Shown: positions 26,386 to 37,785, numbered from the stretch's first letter. The stretch is DNA of 64,000 nt from Cacajao melanocephalus (GCA_963573385.1 CAUYLG010071207.1:1-64000); one strand, 5' to 3'. Translations and numbers: made by a program. Notes: a model not told the origin generated them from the sequence alone.

Positions 26386-26804
26386 ATGACAAATGACTAA
26401 AAGCTTAAAGACAGATGGAATATATCTAAAATGTTGTTCCAGTTTAGTTTCTGTTCTTACTTCTAATTTATGTATATTTTATTCAGATTCACTCCCTCTT
26501 AAATAAAAACTTTAGGTCCAGGTATGCTGGTAAATAGCCTACTTCAATTCCGGTCATGTTGTTTCTATTGAACTAGTTATTGGAAAAATTGGAAACTTTT
26601 GGTTTCCAGAGCATTCTGAAATTTGGAATTGCATATCAGCACTGGAGATCTGCACAGTATTTTGTGATTTCCATTGGTTTCTTATTATCTTGAGTGAATT
26701 CAAATACATGGGCATTATTTGTATAGGAGGTAGTACCAAGTGGAAAGTACAGCCCGTCTTAGTTTTTTTATAATCCTAAGAACATCATGTGTGTTAGAGA
26801 CACT
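26386..26804. other. Unassigned sequence
   Basis: No gene or repeat is recognised. The frame at 26554-26739 (-) is short and featureless. Confidence 0.45.
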
Positions 26805-27155
26805 TGGTACTCACTGAATTTCCATGTGCTTCCTTGCACTTCCCAGCCTCCTTTGCCCTTGGTTTGTGGCAACAGGCTGTGAGCAGAAGAGATGTGTATC
26901 GCTTCCTGGCCAAGGCAGTTAAGACATGTGTGCCTCCTCCTTTTCTCTCTTCCCCTGTTGTGGCAACTCTGGAAGACACAACTTGAGATGGAAGTGCCAG
27001 AAGATGAAGGGAACCTAGATATCTAACTCACTAAATGGAGAGCCTGGAAATGTGCATAGGACTTGACTCATGGGAGAACTATTTATGTTGTCACTAAGAT
27101 TTTGAGTTTGTCTGTTGTAGCAGTCACATCAGTTACTGAGAATGACAAAACAATG
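26805..27155 (+). mobile_element. Old LTR remnant (MaLR-like)
   Basis: 'ccagcctcctttgcccttgg', 'ctcttcccctgttgtggcaa', 'gagatggaagtgccagaaga' and 'tctgttgtagcagtcacatc' follow the order of a familiar MaLR-type LTR. The two opposite-strand frames at 26794-26986 lie inside it and are not genes. Confidence 0.52.
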
Positions 27156-27538
27156 GTCAGGTGAGAATGAGTTCAGTTAAGGCCATATGGTGATCCTTCT
27201 AATGATGATGACGAGGGAAAAACATGAGTATAACTTGTAACCCTAATAAAACACAGGGTTGGATGTACTCGCTTCTGCATGGAATTGCATATAAACTATA
27301 GTCCAATAGCGAAAATAATTTTAATAGGAGTTTTCATCTTTTGTTTGGATCTTTTGAAGATCATTAAATGAAATCTCATTTATCCTTTCAAACAGTTCTC
27401 AAAAGTTCCTTTTCTCTCCTTCTAAATTCTTATATGCCTGTTAGCAGTGGACTGTGAGATGACATCCATCATGAAGATCATACCCCTCTGGTGGCTTTTT
27501 TGATGTCAGACAGAGGAGACAGTATCACGTTAATAGTG
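27156..27538. other. Unassigned sequence flanking the duplication
   Basis: No repeat is recognised. The last 14 bases before the insert core, acagtatcacgtta (27519-27532), recur after the insert. Confidence 0.5.
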
Positions 27539-27791
27539 TTTTGTATTATGTATGGTTTACCCCCACAAAAAAAGACAACGAAGGGCAGAATTAACCAATT
27601 TAAAATACGACGAAAATCCTGGAGTTGAAACAAGTTATTTCCTCTTGGTCACCAAAGTCCATGCTATGGGATTGCAGAGGAGGGTGCTTCACATCCTCTG
27701 TTATGTCTAGGTGCCAATTATGGAGGTGACCCACATACACTATTAGACGGGGATCAATGGAAAAATGGAGTGCTCTTCTCACTATTAAACA
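27539..27791 (+). repeat. Recent duplicated segment, copy 1 (inserted copy)
   Basis: 253 bp match 29262-29515 with five substitutions, all transitions, and one A-run length change. It starts inside the terminal bases of an L1M 3' end ('ttttgtattatgtatggttt') that has no L1 body here, so this looks like the derived copy. It is bracketed by acagtatcacgtta (27519-27532) and acagtatcatgtta (27789-27802), resembling a target-site duplication. There is no poly(A) tail. A 60-codon minus frame (27600-27782) is an incidental open frame. Confidence 0.93.
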
Positions 27792-27997
27792 GTATCATGT
27801 TAGTTTCCCCAGCATACCTCATCAAATATTTACCTAGATATTTACTCTTTTCACTGTCCTTCATAGTCACCTAGAAGCCATATTGTCTTTGCTTATGTCA
27901 CTATACACATGCGTACGAACACCTGCATGCATGCTGATCTAGCTATGAATTATTTCATGACTTAAGTGATGTAATGTGTGTCCTGCCTATCTATCTG

Positions 27998-28035
<38 letters not shown>

Positions 28036-28261
28036 ATCTGATGTTGTGATATATATCACACTGAGATCATGCAGTGATTCAATAAAGCCGCTACCTAGGA
28101 CATATATACATTTAAAACAACTTCTGGTCCCAATTGATGGCAAAAAATACCCATATCTTTTCATAAGCAGTGAAGCATAGCATAGGTTAAACACTTAAAA
28201 TCCTTTATACCATTGTAATCAATGAGAAAAAATGCATAAGACTATATGTATGAGCCTTATG
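27792..28261. other. Unassigned sequence around a GATA-type STR
   Basis: Apart from the tetranucleotide repeat, no element is recognised. Confidence 0.5.
27987..28034 (+). repeat. (CTAT)n tetranucleotide STR
   Basis: Structure CTAT x2, CTGT, CTAT x9 (48 nt). On the other strand this is a GATA-type STR, expected to vary in length between people. Confidence 0.97.
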
Positions 28262-28582
28262 CACTTTGAGACAGAGTCTGGCTCTGTCAACTAGGCTAGA
28301 GTACAGACTTGAGTCTGGCTCTGTCAACCAAGCATGATCTCGGCTCATTGCAACCTCTACCTCCCAGGTTCAAGCGACCCTCCCACCTCAGCTTTCTAAG
28401 TAGCTAGGTGCTATAGGTGAGTAGGCATGCCCTACCATGGCTGGCTAATTTTGTATTTTTTGTAGAGATGGGATTTTGCTGTGTTGCCCAGGCTGGCCTT
28501 GAACTCCTGAGCTCAAGCAATCTGCTCACCTTGGCCTCCCAAGTGCTGGGATTATAGGCAAGAGTCACTACACCTAGCCAAG
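28262..28582 (-). repeat. Alu element, antisense, with internal duplication
   Basis: The reverse complement of an older Alu. The 18-mer gagtctggctctgtcaac occurs at 28274-28291 and again at 28311-28328, so the left arm has gained about 25 bp by local duplication. The rest is colinear through 'gtgctgggattataggcaag'. Confidence 0.92.
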
Positions 28583-28984
28583 GCTATTATTAAAACCAGG
28601 AGAAAATTGATCTAGACTTCCTTCACCATTCAGGAGCATATAAAGAGAGTGTAAGTCAGATGTGTCAGGAGACCCATCCATGTGCCCTCCCACCTTGAGC
28701 TCCTGACAACTACTTCTGGATCCCATTAGTAGGTTCTTGCTCACATCCGTAGAGACAGTGCCAACTCACCGCTCTCTTTCTCTGTTCCTGTTTCCGGGGA
28801 AAGAATGTATAGCATTATCCATCCTGTGACATCCTTGGGTATTAAGTCTTGAAGGGAGGTGAAACCACATATAACCTCACATAAAGACAGAAGCAAATTC
28901 CACATGCTTAAGAAGGAACATGACTTTCTTCATGGACAAACTAAATTTAAGACAGTGAAGGGCAATGGGCGGACCTTAAAGAAG
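28583..28984. other. Unassigned sequence
   Basis: No repeat or gene is recognised. Confidence 0.4.
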
Positions 28985-29291
28985 TTACGCAATGTGAGAT
29001 AAGCCAGATACAAAAGGACAAATATTGTATGATCCCTCTTCTGTGAAGTACTTGGAATAGTCAAATTCAAGGAGACAGAAAGTAGAATATTGATGACCAG
29101 TGGCTGAGGGGAAGGAGGAATGGGAGCTATTGTTTAACAGTTGCAGAGTTTCAGTTTGGAAAGATAAAGAGGTTCTGAAGATGGATGGTGGTGATGGTTG
29201 AACAACAGTGTGAAGGTGTTTAATGCCGCTCAAGTGTATTAAAAATAGTTTAAATGGCAAATTTTGTATTATGTATGGTTTACCCCCACAA
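28985..29291 (+). mobile_element. L1M 3' end
   Basis: 'aatgtgagataagccagata', 'ggtggtgatggttgaacaac' and 'gtattatgtatggtttaccc' with an A-run are the 3' end of an L1M/ME-type element. Its last ~30 bases are shared with copy 1 of the duplication. The 105-codon minus frame at 28985-29302 is antisense to this L1. Confidence 0.85.
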
Positions 29292-29515
29292 AAAAAAGAC
29301 AACGAAGGGCAGAACTAACCAATTTAAAATACGACGAAAATCCTGGAGTTGAAACAAGTTATTTCCTCTTAGTCACCAAAGTCCATGCTATGGGATTGCA
29401 GAGGAGGGTGCTTCACATCCTCTGTTGTGTCTAGGTGCCAATTATGGAGGTGACCCACATACACTATTAGATGGGGATCAATGGAAAAACGGAGTGCTCT
29501 TCTCACTATTAAACA
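29262..29515 (+). repeat. Recent duplicated segment, copy 2 (likely source)
   Basis: 254 bp, about 98% identical to 27539-27791. Here the segment is continuous with a genuine L1 3' end on its left and single-copy sequence on its right, so it is the likely template. No flanking duplication is seen. Confidence 0.93.
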
Positions 29516-30049
29516 TTGATCTCAAAGAAGAAATTCCAACACAGATATATCATTTCCTTTGTTTATTTCATATCTAAATAAATTAGGAGGCTAAATGAGA
29601 TGAGAAATATTTCATTGATAGGATATTAATCATTAGATAATAGAGACCATGAAAACAGCTCATCAAAATTCATTAATGTTTGATTAGTCCCAATTTGGGG
29701 TAAGAGTCTTTTCATTTCAAAAATAATGGTCTGCGGCTGTACTGCATAAAAAACAGTGGGGGAATTTAATGCTTTAAGTAGTATAGTTTTTCCAGTTTAG
29801 GTTTATAGGTGCTCAAGGAGTTGATTCTCATTATCTTGGGGTGCCGTCTGCACTTCTGTCTGTAATGGGATTTTTCATGAGGTTCAGTGGATCATAGATC
29901 CTAGTATCAAGGAGTTACAAATCAGAAGTCTAGGCAGGATTATCTTTTCTTGAAAAATGTGCTGGGCCCCAAAAGCGGAAGGCTGTCAGAATAAAACTTA
30001 GCTGGCTTTCCTAGCTTCTCTAGTATGTCTGTGGACAATCGTCTCCCCT
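29516..30049. other. Unassigned sequence
   Basis: No gene or repeat is recognised. Confidence 0.45.
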
Positions 30050-30865
30050 CCTCAGTCCTTTTGTTTTCCTCAGCTGGAATGTTTTCCAGTGTCTATCTGC
30101 CTGTTTAAATTTTAACCATCCCTCAAAGCCTGTTGGAAACCCTGTCAGCCACATCCCCTTCCTTGGTAGCCCAGCCCTCCTGGGATGTTCTTGTATTTTC
30201 TGAAGCACTCATTTAGATTTAGCATTCATTGAACTTGCACATTTTTTTTTTGTAAGAAATGTGTGTGGTAGCCAGTTTCTAAGGTGGCTCCGAATAATCA
30301 CCACCTCCTGGTTTTCACACACTTGTGTAGTCCCTTCCATAGTTTATCAGGGTTGGTCTGTGTAACCAATAGTATGTGGCAGAAGTAATGGTATGTCCCT
30401 TCTGATATTAGGTTATAAAAAGACTGTGGCTTCCATCTTGGGTGCACTCTCTCTCTCCCCCACTCACCTTCTCTTAGATCACTCTTCCAGAGGAAAGTCA
30501 ACTGCCATGTCAGGAGAGCAGTAAGACAAACTATTGATAGGTAAGGAGCTGAGCTCTCCCAGCCATCCAGGAAGGAACTGAAGCCCTTGTGATTGGGATT
30601 GGAAGCAGGTCGAGCATTTGAATGAGACTGCAGCTCCAGCCAATAGCTGCACTGCAGCCTTCTCAGACATCTTGAGCCAGATTCACCCAGTTAAGCTGCT
30701 CCTCAATTCCTGGCCTATATGAACCATAAAGTAATAGAAGTTGGTTATTTCAAGCTGCTAAGTTTGGATAATTTGTTTTGTACCATTAGATAACAAATAC
30801 AGTACCTTATCTCTCCAGCTAGACTACAATCCTTGAAGAAGGATTTCTAGCTTCCAGTTGATTCT
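30050..30865 (+). repeat. L2 split by an LTR
   Basis: The left part ('aaccatccctcaaagcctgt', 'atttagcattcattgaactt') and the right part after 30801 ('agctagactacaatccttga') are consecutive pieces of the L2 3' region, separated by an LTR. The divergence is high. Confidence 0.55.
30264..30801 (+). mobile_element. MLT1-type MaLR solo LTR
   Basis: Starts 'tgtggtagccagtttctaag' and continues 'cacctcctggttttcacaca', 'taggttataaaaagactgtg' and 'agctgctaagtttggataat', ending 'ataacaaataca'. It has the TG...CA ends of an LTR. The same LTR type flanks the MaLR at 36.97-42.06 kb. The minus frames at 30298-30670 lie within it. Confidence 0.78.
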
Positions 30866-31785
30866 TCAGGATGTCTGTATATATCCATTGGATTGAAGAG
30901 AAAGATAGATAGATGGATAGCTATTTTTATCTACCTCCTTGAACTTTTTCACAGATACCAACTATTCTGAACAGTGTTCTGTGAGGCGGGTAAAAGAAAA
31001 CAGACAATACTAATCCTATTTCAACATGAGTGGAATCAGTTGAAGAAAATACTTTAAACATGGATCTAAAACTTGGCAGATGCTGGTGGCAAGGCCCTGA
31101 ATTTAGAATATAACTCACTAATGTAATTTTTTTTCAAATCCTTTCATTCCACTCACTTCCTGGAAGTCCTCTGGTGGCCTCTTCAGCGGGGGTGCTCTCT
31201 GGTTCTTTGCAGGCACCACCTTCTGCGGAGTTCTACTGCTCCAGGCTCCAACGCCCAGCTATCCTCAGCAGCACCACACCACACATTGAAAAATGCCTGA
31301 CTGTGACCCATTTTATCCATCACTTTGTTTTTATTTGTCACAGGCATTATGGTATCAGATAAAGATAACAACAAGGCTGTTACAAAAGGAGAAGAACATA
31401 CCATCATACAGAAATGTTATAAACTAAAAATAGAAGAGTACTCTCTCTGCCTCTTTATCATCAATCACTTTGCTCCAAGGTGTTTTGGCAAGAGAGATGT
31501 TTTGGGACAAACAGTAACTGATATGAGGAACACATGTTGATTTGCTGCATCTATGAGATATAACTAATAACAGATGGATGTTATTTATAAACTCTTACAT
31601 GTTTATCCTAGTTCTTTTGAACTCCTTTCTATTCTGGGTCTATCAGCTGTTGCTGTTTGGATAATTAATTACACAACAAAACTCAGTTTAAAATTTTGAA
31701 ATGTACATTTCCTATAGGGTCTGCATATTAAATTTTCTTGTTGGTATTGTTGAATATTTTATATGCTGCTTACAGCCTAAGGCGC

Positions 31786-31831
<46 letters not shown>

Positions 31832-33449
31832 CTGCATTGATTGGATCAGTTTTTAAAACTTCATTTAACTTTTTCTTTAGTTATAGTCTTAAAAAAATAC
31901 TCCCCACTCCCAATCTGACGATATCTGTTTCAATAACAACAGAACCAATCAAAGAATGTGGCCTGGATTATCATGCACAGCTTTTAAATTTATAAGTTGC
32001 TCAGAATCATTATTGAATGATTATTGACAATATGGTTTAAAAAAGAAAACTGTTGAATCAGTTAAGCTTAATTGGACCCAAGACAGCATTCCACTCCTAT
32101 TCTCTGTATAGAGGTCTAGAACATTTTTGTAACCAATAAGCAAATTGACTGTTAGAACAGAAGACCCGTACTATCCTGAAGAGGAAGTTGGTGAGAGGGA
32201 GGGAGAGGGAGAAGGATAGAAAGGGTTTTGTTTTTATGACTACTCGTGAATACTGAATATTGCTACACTCAGTACAGCAGAGCTTAAATTCCCCTTACCA
32301 ACTTTGAATTCAAGTATATCTGGTTGGGATAGAATGAGTTTTGTTGAAAGAGGAGTATTTAAATGTATAGAAAGTCAGAAAGAGTTTATCCAGTTCTAAC
32401 TGGTACTTTTTATTTCCAGCTAAAAAGCTCTCAGATTCTAAATTTCTGTCCTCTTTGAAATTATCAAAGAATGTCAAAGGAATTATTTTTAAATTCATCT
32501 TGATATGATGACTGTGAAAAAACCTAAGTGGAACCATTGTCAATGGAAATGGAGTTTTCTATTCAGTAAGAGTTCAAAGCTCTAAATAATCATGAAAATT
32601 GGCAATGGAAAAAACTTGGCAATGGGATAAAAAACAAAAAAAAACCTATATAGATAAAAACAAAGTGTAATATGTTAAACATATCCTTTAAAAATAATTT
32701 TAGTCTCTGAAGCCAAGGTGACTACTAAAAAAAAATAATAATGTTAGTCATACTCTAAAAAAAGTCTGCATCCATAAAATTCATTGCTAGAAAAGCAATT
32801 CTTAATATTGTCTTAATACTGATGTGCTTTTTTTTTTTTAAATAAGAAGTTAAGCAGCATTATAGATGGTCAGAGTTAGGCTACACAAGGAAACAAATCG
32901 ATATTTAAAAATTGGCCAATGGCCTCAACTGTATCTCTGGCACTTGTAGTATGAGAGTATCTTTAAATTATTCCTCTTGGGCCAGAATCCTTGAATTATT
33001 GATATTAAGTGATGTGGAGATAGACTGAGGCTCTACAAAGTTTCAAATACTCTCTCTGTTCATGTCTACATGACTTTTCTACTTAGTGATTTCTTAGCTA
33101 GGATCCTTTATAATTCTATAATTCTGAGATTCTCTCATTCCATAATTATCTTATGTTTTAAATGTCCCTTTGTAGAAGTGATCAGTGGTTTCTCTGTTGC
33201 TTATTCCTAAAAACATGTAGATATTTCGTGTATTTATTCTTAAATATTTGCTGCGACAACATTTATACACATTTGTGTTATGAAGATGATCTTATTGTGT
33301 CTAATTGGCCTCAGTACTTCCCTTGTAGCCAGGAGATGCTGTGTCTCTGTGAGGTCCCTTTTCTGAGAACTTCCAAAGAGGCAGTCCATAAGAGGGTAAG
33401 GGTATAGGCTTGAGAATGACCATGCCTGGGAAAAGTGTGGAAGGTGAGG
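30866..33449. other. Long low-repeat stretch with (AC)n
   Basis: 2.6 kb with no confident interspersed repeat. Frames at 31174-31540 overlap on both strands with no known domain. 32630-32830 is A-rich with short homopolymers. A G/A-rich run lies near 32190-32225. Confidence 0.45.
31788..31829 (+). repeat. (AC)21 microsatellite
   Basis: A pure 42-nt AC run, the longest in the window and a likely polymorphic marker. Confidence 0.97.
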
Positions 33450-33690
33450 GTTAAGAGCATGGATTCTGGAATCAGACTGCCTGGGTTCAATGTAAGTCAA
33501 GCTCCACCAATTATGTGTTGGATGATCTTGCGTACCTTGCTTAAACTATTTGTGTCTCAGTTCTTAAATATATATGGGAAATTAATAATAGTATCTAGCT
33601 TATAGAGTGGCTGTGAGATGACATACATAAAATTTAGAGCAATATCTTGGCATACTTGCAGTCAGTAACTATTATTATAGTAACTATTTC
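33450..33690 (+). repeat. MIR element
   Basis: 'atggattctggaatcagact', 'gcctgggttcaatgtaagtc' and 'agagtggctgtgagatgaca' with 'agtaactattattat' cover almost a full MIR. Confidence 0.9.
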
Positions 33691-33699
33691 CATGGAAAG

Positions 33700-33895
33700 T
33701 TTCAAATTCCAGCTTTATCACATACCAATATGATTTTGTGTAATGCCTTAACCCTTCAGTTCGTCCATCTCTCAAAGAAGGATTATAAAATCTATCTCAC
33801 AGGGTTGTAATGGGAATTAATGGCATATCATAAAAAGTGCCTAAAGGAACTTAGAACTTGAAGTAGGTAAGTGCTTAGTTAGTGTATACACTCCA
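33700..33895 (+). repeat. MIR element (second of a pair)
   Basis: 'aaattccagctttatcacat', 'ctatctcacagggttgtaat' and 'agtgcctaaaggaacttaga' repeat the MIR core and 3' part immediately after the previous copy, in the same orientation. Confidence 0.8.
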
Positions 33896-34185
33896 TTATT
33901 CTAATTTGTTCAGCGGTTTATTTCTCAGAGTCCTGACCAGTGATGCTTGGGAGTGAGATTGAACTTGAGCTTTATGGGGGGAGGTGCATCAGCTTTGAGA
34001 GTCCTAGACAGAGTTTTACTAGAGCTGAGGAGACTCAGAGGGAAACTCCTTCCTCCAGCCAACTTGTTGCAGTCTGGTGTATAAGTCAGAATGCTAGTGG
34101 GAAACATGGCAGGTGGCTAGACTGCTGGGAGAGGTAAATTTCTCATCTCCCATTGGAAGTTTTGTAAGAGTTGTTTAACTGGTGA

Positions 34186-35115
34186 TTTTCCAGAAAAGTG
34201 GTCCTGAAAATGTGCTCCAAGGACTACTGGGAGTCCTTGAGGACCTTCTGGGGGTCTGTGAACTCAAAAGTACTTTTGCAATAATAGAAGAGACTATTGA
34301 CTTTTCTCACTCTTCTTCTCTCACAAGTCTCCAGTGGAATTTTTCAGAGTCTACATGATGAGTGATGATGTCATTGTCCTCACAGCTAATGGAAGGTCTG
34401 CTTATGTATTTCACATTTTAAAACGTTCCCAGTTTTAATTTATATTATGATAAATACAGTAGTTCCCTCTAATCTAGGAGGGATATGGTCTAAGACCCAC
34501 AATGGATGACAGAAACCTTGGGTAGTACCAAACCCTATATTTGCTATATTTTTCCTATGCATACATGTGTACATGTAATAAAGTTTAATTTATAAATTAG
34601 ACACAACAAAAGATTAACAATAATAACTAATAATAAAATAGAACAATTATAACAATATGCCAGCACCACAACTCTTGCACGTTGAAGCCATTATTAAGTA
34701 CAATAAAGGTGACAAACGCAAGCTTTGCAATGTCACAACAGTCGATCTGATAACTCAGATGGCTACTGAGTGCCTCAAGGGTGGGTAGCATAGATAGTGT
34801 GGATATGCTGGACAAAGGAATGATTCATGTCCCAGGCAGGATGGGATGATACAGTGCAGTATTTCATCATGCTGCTCACAACAGTGGACAATGTCAAACA
34901 TTTGAATTGTTTATTTATGGAATTTTCCATTCAATATTTTGGGATCATCGTTGACCTTGTGTAAATGAAACTGTGGAAAGTGAAACTGGTTAAGGGGGAC
35001 TTGCTACATCAATGGATATAACTCACATAACAAAACAGCTCTCTGGAGTCCTCACTAATTTTTAAAGAAATAAACAGGTCCTGAGACCAAAATGTTTGAG
35101 GTTCCCTAACCCTGG
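34186..35115 (+). mobile_element. hAT-Charlie element split by a Tigger element
   Basis: The left part ('agtccttgaggaccttctgg', 'gggtctgtgaactcaaaagt') and right part ('ggagtcctcactaatttt', 'tcctgagaccaaaatgtttg', 'aggttccctaaccctgg') are the two halves of a Charlie-type element whose ends are inverted relative to each other. The Tigger element fits exactly between 'tgataaata' and 'catcaatggatataactcac'. No transposase frame survives. Confidence 0.78.
34457..35004. mobile_element. TcMar-Tigger element nested in Charlie
   Basis: The left end 'cagtagttccctctaatcta' and right end 'taagggggacttgc' are imperfect inverted repeats. TA dinucleotides flank both ends (34455-34456, 35005-35006), the Tc1/mariner target duplication. 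The interior ('acccacaatggatgacagaa', 'aataataaaatagaacaatt') matches a nonautonomous Tigger family. Confidence 0.85.
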
Positions 35116-36109
35116 AAAAAGAGACTATCCTATCCGAGAATTAACCAGATTCTGTCTCTAGGTAGTTGATGTTAGAAACTGCCTAGAATATTCATCTGTT
35201 TCCCTGAATCTTTGCCTTCGCTTTTCCAAACTCTTCTGCAGCCCACCCTAGGCCTCTTGATACATTTTCCTCCTGCAGATGATAATATAGTTGATGGCTT
35301 TGTAGTTTCTTTTCTTTTTTTTTTTTTAGCGAAACCCTGACCCAGAATGTAGTTTCTTTTGACTGCCATCATTTTTAGGCTTTCCTGAGAGTCTGTCTGA
35401 TTTTATTTCAGCTACATTCTGTTATTCCTGACTGGATTCTGGACACATCTTGTATCTCTAATCATCACATTTACAGTCTACCTCTCAGGGCAGATCATTT
35501 GGTTCAGGTTTCTCAAGGTTAGTGCCAGAGTGCATTTTTTTTCTGATTCAGTCTTTCAAATTTTAGGTCATTTTAATAGCGCTCCTATCACTTCACTTAT
35601 TGTGCCAATATATAAAAAATAAAAGCTTAAAAGAAAAAGCCATATGGAATTTGTTAAGGGTGTCCAGGTTAAATTTGGTGGCTGGTCTTTCCTATCCTGA
35701 ACTGTTGTAATCATAAAAGTCTGGTAGGCTTATTCAGATACATGAAAGGACATCTGGAAAACAAAGCTGTGTGACTATTCATTTGAAGTGCTTATGAAAA
35801 GCTTTAAAATGAATAATTTGAAGAGCTTGGAAATATATCAATACTATATGAGGCAATCATGCAAATTAATAAGGGCCCAAGGTCCTGGGTCAAATTGGGT
35901 AAGGCCCAAAAGAAGTTTGACTTTGAACAAGTAAGAATGTTAATAAATCTTTAAAAGTTATCTACATTTACTGACAACAGGCGCTTCCTTCTGTTAGACG
36001 TTACTTTGCCTTTACCTACAAATTAGAAAGACTAGTAATTAATAAGGAGGAGGGAGGGATGAATAGGCAGAGTAGAGAGGATTTTTAGGGCTGTGAAACT
36101 ACTCTGTAT
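35116..36109. other. Unassigned sequence
   Basis: A T-run lies near 35317-35328. No gene or confident repeat is recognised. Confidence 0.45.
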
Positions 36110-36372
36110 GATACTCTAATAGTGAATACATGACATTATACATTTTTCCAAATATACAGAATGAACAACACCAAGAATGAACCTTAATGTTGATTTGGGT
36201 GATAATGATGTGTTAATGTAGGTTCTGGTGGGGGAGGTTGGTTGTGGTGGTGGTGGTAGGGTTGGGGGATTATACATGTGTCAGGGCAGGTGATATATGG
36301 GAAGTCTCTGTACCTAGCACTCAATTTTGCTGTGAACCTAAAACTACTCTAAAAAATAAAGTCTATGAAAAA
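36110..36372 (+). mobile_element. L1M 3' end
   Basis: 'aacaacaccaagaatgaacc', 'gtgataatgatgtgttaatg' and 'ctactctaaaaaataaagtc' are the 3' end of an L1M-type element. A short (GGT)n expansion near 36238-36262 lies in its G-rich part. Confidence 0.87.
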
Positions 36373-36669
36373 CATAAGAAGGTTATCAAATTCTGAATTT
36401 TCATAGGCTTTATATTCTACACTATAAAGTTTAACAATTATATACAACCATATTTTATACTCAAATTAACTTATACTTTCAGTCTTCTTTTAAATATTAG
36501 ACTAGAAGTTCAAAGGTTTTCTAGTTTCAGCTCTGGTTATTAGTTGTACAAATCTCAATTTTTAACTATGCAAAGTGGAAATAATCCTTTCACTTATCAG
36601 ATCATTGTAGGCATCAAATTATTCATAAACAAAGTGTTCTAGAGTTAAAGATCTTGTTAATGTCTTCCT

Positions 36670-36800
36670 GGGAGAGCACTGGCTTGGAATTCGGTTTAAA
36701 CCTCAATTTTACTACTTACTAGCTTATTGGCTGTGTATTTTAGAGAAGTCATTTAGCCTCTCTGAGCCTCAGTTATGTCATTGGTTTAAAAATAATGCTG
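36670..36800 (+). repeat. MIR element
   Basis: 'ggcttggaattcggtttaaa', 'ttactacttactagcttatt' and 'tctctgagcctcagttatgt' are MIR core landmarks. Confidence 0.82.
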
Positions 36801-36968
36801 AAAAGAATCCAATTCTCTCTTGAATTTCTCCCAACTAGTTCTAAGGGTGTTTACAGAAGTGTCAAGGGTACCCCATGAAGTTTGCTGTTGCTTACCCAGG
36901 GTTCCTCTCATTTCCCTCCTGTACTTCTCTGCCTCCATGTGGTGATGTCTCCCATGACTACAGCAGCT

Positions 36969-37240
36969 GCTGATACATTATCTCTTGTTGAGTAGCAAAT
37001 GACCTCAATATTTTGTAGTTTAAACAATAAACATCATCTCATAGAATCTGTGGGTCGAGGATTCAGAGGTGGCAGTGTAGCTGGGAAGTTCTGGCTCAGA
37101 GCCTTTTATGAGGTTGCAGTTAGTATGCTGACTCGGGATGCAGTCATCTGAAGGTTTGACTGGGCTGGAGGGTCTGCTTCCAAGCTGCTTCACTCACGTG
37201 GCTGTTGGCAGAAGGCCTCAGTTCACAAGTGTGCTAGATC
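36969..37240 (-). mobile_element. MLT1-type 3' LTR, distal part
   Basis: 'catagaatctgtgggtcgag', 'ggtttgactgggctggaggg' and 'cgtggctgttggcagaaggc' are the complement of the LTR's second half. The reading breaks off at about 37240 and resumes at about 39580. Confidence 0.75.
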
Positions 37241-37372
37241 TGACTCATGCCTGCTTCTGAGAGCCAGTTGTTAGATTTCAGGAATTTTGTAAGCCAATTG
37301 TTAAACACATCCGTTATTGAAAATTAAAGTTAATTTAAGTAAATTATATTAAAAGCAAAAGTAGTAAATACT
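37241..37372. repeat. Start of the block inserted in the 3' LTR (class uncertain)
   Basis: 'ttcaggaattttgtaagcca' and 'acacatccgttattgaaaat' recur in mammalian genomes in my recollection, probably from an old DNA transposon. It continues after the two solo LTRs and up to about 39575. Confidence 0.35.
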
Positions 37373-37785
37373 TGTTAAAAGAAAACCTTCAGCCGAATTA
37401 AATTTAAAGGAGTTTAATTGAGCAATGAAATAATTTGCAAATCAGGCAGTCCCCAGAATCACAGCAGATTCAGGGAGACTCCAGGGGTGCCTCATGGTCA
37501 GAACAAATTTATAGACCAAAAAAGTAAAGTGAGGTACAGAAAGAGCTAGATTGTTTATAGCTCAGCATTTACCTTATTTGGACACAGTTTGAACACTCAG
37601 CAGTGTACAAGTGGTTGAAGTACAGCTGCTGGGATTGGCCAAGACTTACCTATTGTTTCAGGCACATACTCCTAAGTTAGGTTTTCAATCTTGTCTACCT
37701 ATTAAGTTAGGTTGCAGTTTGTCCACAAGGACTCAAATATAGAAGTACAGCATCCTTCTCAGGCCATATTTGGTTCACTTTAACA
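37373..37785 (-). mobile_element. ERV1-class solo LTR with exact 4-bp duplication
   Basis: The 413-bp unit begins tgttaaaa and ends ctttaaca (TG...CA), flanked by tact on both sides (37369-37372, 37786-37789). On the minus strand it has a TATA-like 'ggtctataaatttg', a late 'caattaaactcc' poly(A) region and a pyrimidine-rich end. No internal viral sequence is present. Confidence 0.88.

Noticed and set aside
28985..29302. 105-codon minus frame
   Set aside because: Antisense of an L1M 3' end.
27539..29515. CRISPR-like or tandem array made of the 253-bp repeats
   Set aside because: Only two copies, 1.5 kb apart with unrelated sequence between; the genome is primate.
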